A stretch of DNA of 12,294 bases, from positions 1 to 12,294 of the forward strand of contig JAGUYQ010000172.1 of the NCBI GenBank assembly GCA_020061285.1. Reading direction: 5' to 3'. Under the pieces are notes generated by a model, which saw only the letters and a program-made list of their open reading frames with translations, had not been told where the DNA came from and ran no database searches. The DNA comes from Betaproteobacteria bacterium. Its GTDB lineage: Bacteria > Pseudomonadota > Gammaproteobacteria > Burkholderiales > UBA9220. A program made the position numbers and the translations under genes. Of the stretch, positions 7,802 through 12,294 are shown piece after piece; positions within the stretch are counted from its first letter, which is position 1, and each line of letters begins with the position of its first letter.

Positions 7802-8296
7802 ATGCCGTCCTTCGACATCACCTCCGAAGTGGATATGGTGGCCCTGAAGAACGCCATCGACGTGGCCGAGCGCAGCATCGTCAACCGCTACGATTTCAAG
7901 GGCACCAGCGCCAAGGTCGAGTTCCAGGAAAAGGATAAGATCATCACCCTCCACGGCGACTCCGACTTCCAGCTCGACCAGATCAAGGACCTGCTCTTCC
8001 CCGCTATGGAGAAGAAGGAAAAGGACAGCTCCAAGCGCCTGGAAATCTGCCCGGTGCAGAAGGTGTCCGGCAACAAGGTGAAGCAGGAGCTGAAAATCCG
8101 CGTCGGCATCGACCAGGAACTGGCGAAGAAGCTGGTGAAGCTGATCAAGGATAGCAAGCTGAAAGTCCAGGCCAGCATCCAGGGTGATGCGGTGCGGGTG
8201 ACGGGGGCCAAGCGGGACTTGCTGCAAGAGACCATTGCTCTGGTGCGCAAGAGCATCGACGATTTTCCGTTGCAGTTCGGCAACTTCCGCGACTGA
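7802..8296 (+). CDS. yajQ: YajQ family nucleotide-binding protein
   Basis: The 164-residue cytoplasmic protein matches YajQ (UPF0234) along its full length. It has two ferredoxin-like halves, with MPSFDITSEVDMVALKNAID at the start, the NRYDFKGTSAKVEF segment (about 28-41), LLFPAMEKK (64-72) and a C-terminal FPLQFGNFRD that is highly conserved. Family members bind nucleotides or RNA, and some bind cyclic di-GMP and act with a LysR-type regulator. Which applies here is unknown. A strong GGAGAG (7791-7796) sits 5 bases before the ATG. The gene begins 12 bases after ppnP and is the last gene of the arg-ppnP-yajQ unit. No clear terminator follows, so some readthrough towards mlaA is possible. Confidence 0.95.
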   Translation: MPSFDITSEVDMVALKNAIDVAERSIVNRYDFKGTSAKVEFQEKDKIITLHGDSDFQLDQIKDLLFPAMEKKEKDSSKRLEICPVQKVSGNKVKQELKIRVGIDQELAKKLVKLIKDSKLKVQASIQGDAVRVTGAKRDLLQETIALVRKSIDDFPLQFGNFRD

Positions 8297-8330
8297 AACA
8301 TGCCTGAGATCAAATTAGGGGAGAATGCGT

Positions 8331-8399
8331 ATGGTCGTTCCCGCGAAGTTGCAGTATGATTGCCCGCTGGGAGTGGCTTTGCGCCTCAAAAGACAATAA
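8331..8399 (+). CDS. Possible 22-codon small ORF upstream of mlaA
   Basis: An ATG at 8331 has the strong Shine-Dalgarno AGGGGAG (8317-8323) at an ideal 7-base spacing, better than that of mlaA itself. It reads 22 codons to a TAA at 8397-8399: MVVPAKLQYD, then CPLGVALRL and KRQ. The peptide has no recognised domain. It ends 24 bases before the mlaA ATG and could be a leader peptide or small protein. The proposed mlaA -10 box (8355-8360) lies inside it, so it would only be made on transcripts reading through from yajQ. It may also be chance. Confidence 0.25.
   Translation: MVVPAKLQYDCPLGVALRLKRQ
8355..8360 (+). promoter_or_regulatory. Candidate -10 box for mlaA
   Basis: TATGAT matches TATAAT at 5 of 6 positions. 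The hexamer 17 bases upstream (8332-8337, TGGTCG) is a poor -35. Transcription from about 8367 would leave a 57-base, A-rich leader before the ATG at 8424. Confidence 0.35.
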
Positions 8400-8423
8400 A
8401 ATCAATCTGGAAAACAAATAATT

Positions 8424-9128
8424 ATGGGTTCCATCAAACAGAAGTTCACGGTGACGCTGGCGTTGTGCGCCACGTTGCTCGGCGGCTGTGCGACCAATGG
8501 CGATCCGCGTGATCCCCTCGAACCGCTCAACCGCGGCATCTACCAGTTCAACGACGCGGTGGACCGGGGGGTCATGAAACCGGTGGCCAAGGGGTACAAG
8601 GCTGTCCTGCCCCAGCCCGTGCGCACCGGCGTGGGCAATTTCTTCTCCAACCTGGACGACGTGGTCGTGTTGTTCAACGACCTGCTCCAGTTCAAGTTCG
8701 GCCAGGCCGCCTCGGACTTCAGCCGCTTGGTATGGAACACCTCCATCGGCATCCTGGGCCTGATCGACGTCGCCACGCCCATGGACCTGCCCAAGCACAA
8801 CGAGGACTTCGGTCAGACCCTCGGCCGCTGGGGCGTGGGCAACGGCCCCTACCTGGTGCTGCCGCTGCTCGGGTCGAGCAACTTGCGGGATACCGTGGGG
8901 CTGATAGTGGACTACAGGGTGGACCCGGTTTACCAGCAGGACGACATCGCCGACCGCAACACCGCCATGGTGCTGCGCGCCATCCACAAGCGCTCGGTGC
9001 TGCTGGGCGCCGAGGACGTGGTGCAGGAAGCCGCCCTCGACCCCTATACTTTCGTCCGCGACGCCTATCTGGACCGCCGCCGCAACCTGATTTACGACGG
9101 CAAACCGCCGAAGGACGAGGACGAATAA
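8424..9128 (+). CDS. mlaA: MlaA (VacJ) family outer-membrane phospholipid-asymmetry lipoprotein
   Basis: MlaA sits in the inner leaflet of the outer membrane and removes mislocalised phospholipids from the outer leaflet, passing them to MlaC and the MlaFEDB transporter. The 234 residues open with a lipoprotein signal (MGSIKQKFTVTLALCATLLG) and lipobox LGGC with C22 as lipidated cysteine. The +2 residue is Ala, not Asp, which agrees with outer-membrane sorting. Family motifs include DPLEPLNRGIYQFNDAVD, PVAKGYKAVLPQPVRTGVGNF and LIDVATPMDLPKHNEDFGQTLG (overlapping the family's conserved ring-forming region), then a GPYLVLPLLGSSNLRDTVG block. It ends with a charged tail. GGAAAA (8409-8414) is a modest Shine-Dalgarno. 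No other mla gene is adjacent, so it is an orphan mlaA here. It terminates at the hairpin 9148-9180. Confidence 0.95.
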   Translation: MGSIKQKFTVTLALCATLLGGCATNGDPRDPLEPLNRGIYQFNDAVDRGVMKPVAKGYKAVLPQPVRTGVGNFFSNLDDVVVLFNDLLQFKFGQAASDFSRLVWNTSIGILGLIDVATPMDLPKHNEDFGQTLGRWGVGNGPYLVLPLLGSSNLRDTVGLIVDYRVDPVYQQDDIADRNTAMVLRAIHKRSVLLGAEDVVQEAALDPYTFVRDAYLDRRRNLIYDGKPPKDEDE

Positions 9129-9147
9129 GCCGCAGCAGCGCAGCGGC

Positions 9148-9180
9148 AATAAAAACGGGGCCCGAGGCCCCGTTTTTATT
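9148..9180. terminator. Bidirectional rho-independent terminator between mlaA and the aldolase gene
   Basis: A perfect 15-bp stem (9148-9162 with 9166-9180) closes a CGA loop. The core ACGGGGCC/GGCCCCGT is bounded by A-tracts on the left and T-tracts on the right, so both convergent transcripts meet a U-tract after the stem. Confidence 0.93.
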
Positions 9181-9196
9181 TTCCGTGCTGTCTTCG

Positions 9197-10246
9197 TCAG
9201 GCGATGGTCACGTCCTTGGACAGGTATACGTCCTGAATCGCGTTGAGCAGGGTGACCCCATCCTTCATCGGCTTCTGGAACGCCTTGCGGCCGGAGATCA
9301 GGCCCATGCCGCCGGCCCGCTTGTTGATCACCGCGGTGCGCACCGCCTGGCCCAGGTCGTGTTCTCCCGAGGCGCCGCCGGAATTGATCAGCCCCGCCCG
9401 GCCCATGTAGCAGTTGGCCACCTGGTAGCGCACCAGGTCGATGGGGTGGTCGCTGGTCAGTTCGCTGTAGACCTTGGGATGGGTCTTGCCGAACTTGATC
9501 GCGGTGTAGCCGCCGTTGTTCTCCGCCTGCTTCTGCTTGACGATGTCCGCCTCGATGGTGGCGGCCAGGTGGTTGGCTTGGCCGGTGAGGTCGGCGCTGG
9601 TGTGGTAGTCCACGCCGTCCTTCTTGAAGCCGGGGTTGCGCAGGTAGGCCCACAGCACCGTGGCCATGCCCAACTCGTGGGCGTGGGCGAAGGCGTTGGA
9701 AATTTCCAGGATTTGCCGCCGGCACTCGGGGGAGCCGTAATACACCGTGGCGCCGATGGCCACCGCCCCCATGTCGAAGGCCTGTTTGACGCTGGCGAAC
9801 AGGGTCTGGTCGTACATCTCGGGGTAGGTGAGCATCTCGTTGTGGTTGATTTTCAGGATGAAGGGAATCTTGTGGGAGTACTTGCGCGACACCGATCCCA
9901 ATACCCCGAGGGTCGACGCCACGGCGTTGCAGCCGCCCTCGATGGCCAGTTTGACGATGTTTTCCGGGTCGAAATAGATGGGGTTGGGGGCGAAGGAGGC
10001 GCCGCCGGAATGCTCGATGCCCTGGTCCACCGGCAGGATGGACAGGTAGCCGGTGTCGGCCAGCCGCCCGGTGCCGAACAGGCACTGGAGGGACCGCATG
10101 ACGCCGGGCTTGACGTCCTTGGGGGCGACCACCCGGTCCACGTAATCCGCACCGGGCAGGTGCAGCATGTCTTTCGGGATGCCCTTGCATTGGTAGCTGA
10201 GCAGGTTGTCGGCTTCGTTGCCGAGCAGCGAAACGATATCGGTCAT
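9197..10246 (-). CDS. fbaB: Class I fructose-bisphosphate aldolase (DhnA/FbaB type)
   Basis: The Schiff-base aldolase interconverts fructose 1,6-bisphosphate with dihydroxyacetone phosphate and glyceraldehyde 3-phosphate in glycolysis, gluconeogenesis or carbon fixation. The 349 residues align along their whole length with E. coli FbaB (350). Shared blocks are ADNLL near the start, [14 protein letters not shown] (67-80), [17 protein letters not shown] (132-148), [17 protein letters not shown] (199-215), and ADIVKQK with K237 as the probable Schiff-base lysine. [18 protein letters not shown] and the closing [11 protein letters not shown] complete the match. The start ATG (10246) has AAGGAG (10257-10252 on the - strand) at good spacing. 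It is transcribed from its own promoter at 10359-10330, about 140 bases downstream of the kinase gene, and ends at the shared terminator. Confidence 0.96.
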   Translation of the reverse strand: MTDIVSLLGNEADNLLSYQCKGIPKDMLHLPGADYVDRVVAPKDVKPGVMRSLQCLFGTGRLADTGYLSILPVDQGIEHSGGASFAPNPIYFDPENIVKLAIEGGCNAVASTLGVLGSVSRKYSHKIPFILKINHNEMLTYPEMYDQTLFASVKQAFDMGAVAIGATVYYGSPECRRQILEISNAFAHAHELGMATVLWAYLRNPGFKKDGVDYHTSADLTGQANHLAATIEADIVKQKQAENNGGYTAIKFGKTHPKVYSELTSDHPIDLVRYQVANCYMGRAGLINSGGASGEHDLGQAVRTAVINKRAGGMGLISGRKAFQKPMKDGVTLLNAIQDVYLSKDVTIA

Positions 10247-10329
10247 GGAGGCTCCTTGGGGTATGGACTGGCTGATTATGCTTATGATGGCCGGTGCTTG
10301 TTGCAGGAATGTGTTCCCCTGGTGAGTCC

Positions 10330-10359
10330 ACTATAGCAGGCGGGTCGAAGCCCTGCCAA
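10330..10359 (-). promoter_or_regulatory. Promoter for the fructose-bisphosphate aldolase gene
   Basis: On the - strand, TTGGCA (10359-10354, 5 of 6 to TTGACA) and TATAGT (10335-10330, 5 of 6 to TATAAT) are separated by 18 bases. The predicted start near 10323 gives a leader of about 77 bases. It is the best sigma-70 match in the window, and it lies in the gap after the kinase stop. Confidence 0.6.
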
Positions 10360-10385
10360 AAACGCGGGGAGTGGCCAGGCAGCGG

Positions 10386-11690
10386 TCAAATGGCGAGGTC
10401 CAGCAGCATGCTGGCGAGCTTGTCCTCGGCGTCGGCCAGGCGCCGCACCAGGATTTTCAGGAAGGCCTTGTTGAAGGCGAGCTGGCAGTTTTCGGAAGCC
10501 TGCTGCAACGAGGTCGCCTTGACCTTGATCAGCAGCACCTCCTCCTCGGCGGCGATGGTGAAGGGGCGGGCCAGACTCTGGTCGATGTAGGACATTTCGC
10601 CGAAACAGTCCCCTTTTCCCAGTTTCCCCAGGGGCTTTCCCCGCTTGGTCACGCGGGCGGTGCCGGCGGCCAGCAGGAAGACCGCGTTGCCGATGTTGCC
10701 CTCCTTCTGCAGCAGGGTGCCGGGGGGGAATGTGCGCCAACTGCTGAGGCGAAGCACCTCCCACAACTCCACGTCGCTGAAATCGCCGAAGAAGGCCAAG
10801 CCTTTCAGCAGGTCGAATTTTTCCGTGTCGCTGATGGGGGTGGCGGGCAGGCGCAGGTGCCGATACACCGCCATCAGATCGGCGGAAAAGGCTTCCCAGC
10901 TCGGGTAGCGGCTGGCGGCGTCCTTGCTCATGGCGCGGGCGACGACTTCCTCCAGCCGTGCCGGGATGCCCGGACGCAGCACCCGCACCGGCGCGGGCTC
11001 CTCGTGGAGAATCTTGTAGGCCAGGGCGACGTCGCTTTCGGCGACGAAGGGCTGGCGGCCGGTGAGCAGTTCGTACATCACCACCCCGAGGGAATACATG
11101 TCGGTGAGGAAGGTCTGCTCCGTTTCCAGCACCTGTTCCGGCGACATGTAGGCGGGGGTGCCCATCTGCCCCATCACCTGGGTCTGGTCGGCGCGGGACA
11201 GGCGGGCGGCGCCGAAGTCGGCGATTTTGATGTCCAGGTCGCCGTGGAGCATGATGTTGGCCGGCTTGATGTCCCGGTGGATGATGCCGTGGCGGTTGGC
11301 GAAGGCCAGGGCCTGGGCGCACTTGAAGGCGATTTCCACCACCCGCTCCGCCGGCAGCAGATTGACCACGTGGCAGAACTGCTTGAGGGTGCCGCCGGGG
11401 ACGTATTCCATCACCAGGTAGCCGATGTCGTCCTCGATCACGGCGTCGAACAGTTTGACGATGTGAGGGTGGGACAGGTTACCGGCGAGGCCCGCTTCCT
11501 TCAGGAACAGCTTGCGGAAGCGGCCGCCGGCCACGGGGTCGAGCAGCGAGCCGGGGGGGGTGGCCTTGATGGCGACGTTGCGGCGGGTGAAGGGGTCGGA
11601 GCCCAGGTACACCACGCAACTAGCCCCCCGCCCCAGTTCGCGCTGGATGCGGTATTTCCCGATCTTCTTGGGGAGGGCGAGAAAGTCCAC
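10386..11690 (-). CDS. Hanks-type Ser/Thr protein kinase with C-terminal cyclic-nucleotide-binding-like domain
   Basis: The 434-residue protein has a eukaryotic-like kinase domain (about 12-275). It shows the glycine loop GRGASCVV (20-27), VAIK with K42, alpha-C E65, the catalytic loop HRDIKPAN (138-145, D140), DFG (158-160), and activation segment GTPAYMSPEQ (177-186). It is an RD kinase with all catalytic residues. The second half (about 295-420) is a CNB-type beta-roll, with FPPGTLLQKEGN (321-332), VFLLAAGTARV (337-347), GDCFGEM (360-366) and a final helix. The phosphate-binding cassette is not canonical: R375 is followed by PFT, where cAMP/cGMP binders have R-S/T-A. No transmembrane helix or PASTA repeat is present, so it is probably cytosolic. 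The start is GTG at 11690 without a clear Shine-Dalgarno, 12 bases after the stop of the unknown gene, suggesting coupling. The substrate is unknown. Confidence 0.92.
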   Translation of the reverse strand: MDFLALPKKIGKYRIQRELGRGASCVVYLGSDPFTRRNVAIKATPPGSLLDPVAGGRFRKLFLKEAGLAGNLSHPHIVKLFDAVIEDDIGYLVMEYVPGGTLKQFCHVVNLLPAERVVEIAFKCAQALAFANRHGIIHRDIKPANIMLHGDLDIKIADFGAARLSRADQTQVMGQMGTPAYMSPEQVLETEQTFLTDMYSLGVVMYELLTGRQPFVAESDVALAYKILHEEPAPVRVLRPGIPARLEEVVARAMSKDAASRYPSWEAFSADLMAVYRHLRLPATPISDTEKFDLLKGLAFFGDFSDVELWEVLRLSSWRTFPPGTLLQKEGNIGNAVFLLAAGTARVTKRGKPLGKLGKGDCFGEMSYIDQSLARPFTIAAEEEVLLIKVKATSLQQASENCQLAFNKAFLKILVRRLADAEDKLASMLLDLAI

Positions 11691-11702
11691 GGTTGGCCCG
11701 CG

Positions 11703-12023
11703 TCAGTGAGGGGTGTCTCCCGGGCGGGGCGCGGGTTTTTCGCAATCGGCGCGGCCTTCGATGAAGTCCACGGTATGGGGGCAGCGGCTGGGACGCCGCC
11801 GCAGGGCGCGTTTTTTTGATTGGGCCGCCGGGATATAGGGGGCCTGGCTTACCAGTTCGTAGCCGCCCTGTGCCAGCTTGGCGGCGGTGGTTTCGAAGGC
11901 GCCCTCTGGATGATCCAGGTTCTGCAGGGTGATGGCCTCGCCTGCCACCCGCAGGACGGTGTACAGCACGAAGCCGTCGTTGCCCTTCCGTTTGCCGTAG
12001 GTCTCGCCGATGCGGACGATCAT
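11703..12023 (-). CDS. Unrecognised 106-residue protein upstream of the kinase gene
   Basis: I do not recognise this gene. From the ATG at 12023 it encodes 106 residues. AAGGG lies about 8-10 bases upstream of that ATG. A TTG at 12056 would add 11 residues. Residues 1-60 look like a small beta-rich fold (MIVRIGETYGKRKGNDGFVL, then YTVLRVAGEAITLQNL), ending in AKLAQGGYELVS. Residues 69-80 are very basic (SKKRALRRRPSR), possibly for nucleic-acid or acidic-surface binding. The tail has two cysteines (C81, C94) and is Pro-rich. No signal peptide or membrane segment is visible. Its TGA lies 12 bases before the kinase GTG and in the same frame. The pair is probably one operon, so a role as kinase partner or substrate is conceivable but is only an inference. 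Confidence 0.7.
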   Translation of the reverse strand: MIVRIGETYGKRKGNDGFVLYTVLRVAGEAITLQNLDHPEGAFETTAAKLAQGGYELVSQAPYIPAAQSKKRALRRRPSRCPHTVDFIEGRADCEKPAPRPGDTPH

Positions 12024-12070
12024 GGCTGGCTGCCCTTGCTGAAGATCAAGGCTCAAGTTTCCACGATTTG

Positions 12071-12103
12071 CTAGTCTAGGGCAATGATGTGGGCTTAAAA
12101 GCC
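12071..12103. repeat. Two short inverted repeats between the unknown gene and hemA
   Basis: CTAGTCTAG (12071-12079) is a near-palindrome with 4-base arms around one base. GGCTT and AAGCC (12092-12096 and 12099-12103) are separated by AA. Both lie in the divergent promoter region and could be operators, but they are short enough to arise by chance. Confidence 0.25.
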
Positions 12104-12132
12104 TTGCCGGTTAGGGAGATAAGGCCCCTTCG

Positions 12133-12141
12133 TGGTAGAAT
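12133..12141 (+). promoter_or_regulatory. Candidate extended -10 promoter for hemA
   Basis: TGG directly before TAGAAT (12136-12141, 5 of 6) gives an extended -10 element. TTAGGG (12111-12116) at 19 bases is a weak -35. The predicted start is near 12148, with a GC-rich, C-rich leader of about 45-60 bases before the hemA start. Confidence 0.4.
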
Positions 12142-12205
12142 TGCCCCCCACCGCGGCCACCCGCGGAACGTTGCCAGCCCGCTGATTGATATGCACAATT
12201 TCTCC

Positions 12206-12294
12206 ATGCAGTTGTTCGCCTTCGGCCTCAACCACCAGACCGCTCCCGTTTCCATCCGGGAGAAGGTGGCGTTTCACGTCGAAAACCTGAACCA
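12206..12294 (+). CDS. hemA: Glutamyl-tRNA reductase, N-terminal fragment (3' truncated by the window)
   Basis: HemA reduces glutamyl-tRNA(Glu) to glutamate-1-semialdehyde, the first committed step of tetrapyrrole synthesis. The visible residues MQLFAFGLNHQTAPVSIREK align one-to-one with the E. coli HemA N-terminus (MTLLALGINHKTAPVSLRE). They include the GLNHxTAPVxxRE motif that contributes to substrate and haem/ClpAP-linked control in the family. The catalytic cysteine (near residue 50 in homologues) lies beyond the right edge. I chose the ATG at 12206 by this alignment. An in-frame ATG at 12191 would add 5 residues, and neither has a clear Shine-Dalgarno. It runs divergently from the unknown gene at 12023. 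Confidence 0.9.
   Translation, partial: MQLFAFGLNHQTAPVSIREKVAFHVENLN

Noticed and set aside
8310..10331. A 673-codon open frame on the - strand spanning mlaA and the aldolase
   Set aside because: It crosses a perfect terminator and reads the aldolase gene out of frame. The translation is Arg/Pro/Gln-rich and unlike any protein family.
10371..11819. A 482-codon open frame on the + strand opposite the kinase
   Set aside because: It is antisense to a gene with all kinase motifs intact and has low-complexity Gly/Val/Gln/His composition.
12095..12277. A 60-codon open frame on the - strand over the hemA start
   Set aside because: It is antisense to the conserved HemA N-terminus and has no family match that I can recognise.

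Overview
The window looks like ordinary chromosome from a GC-rich betaproteobacterium. The evidence is the high GC content, the protein family variants (ClpA/ClpS, HemA, ArgD/F/G, YajQ, DhnA-type aldolase), and an argD-argF-argG cluster with its own ppnP and yajQ tail. A sulfur- or iron-oxidising or Rhodocyclales/Nitrosomonadales-like lineage is plausible, but this is an inference from general gene style. I see no insertion sequence, prophage, CRISPR array, tRNA or rRNA.

Layout from left to right. (1) Positions 1-1200, + strand: the C-terminal end of a Fis-type (NtrC-family) regulator overlaps by 4 bases a Crp/Fnr-family regulator. A small DUF2892 membrane protein follows, with a strong ribosome binding site. 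Between the regulator and the DUF2892 gene is a perfect CRP-type palindrome placed where a class II activator site would sit. (2) A long symmetrical terminator (1211-1254) separates this unit from the convergent clpS-clpA operon on the - strand (3846 to 1267), which encodes the N-degron adaptor and the AAA+ unfoldase of ClpAP. (3) A 260-base divergent region (3847-4106) holds G-rich sequence, inverted repeats and hairpins. (4) Positions 4107-8296, + strand: argD, argF, argG, ppnP and yajQ are closely spaced and probably co-transcribed. They supply three steps of arginine synthesis, a nucleoside phosphorylase and a nucleotide-binding protein. (5) mlaA (8424-9128), an outer-membrane lipid-asymmetry lipoprotein, has its own promoter region, which also contains a possible 22-codon ORF. 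It ends at a second bidirectional terminator (9148-9180). (6) - strand, 12023 to 9197: an unrecognised 106-residue protein, a Hanks-type Ser/Thr kinase fused to a cyclic-nucleotide-binding-like domain, and a class I (DhnA/FbaB) fructose-bisphosphate aldolase with its own promoter. (7) The window ends in the first codons of hemA on the + strand, divergent from the unknown gene.

Most of the window is housekeeping. The parts most worth a second look are the regulator/palindrome/DUF2892 module at the left, the kinase-CNB protein with its unknown upstream partner at the right, and the structured argD leader. I did not find anything I would confidently call a new system.
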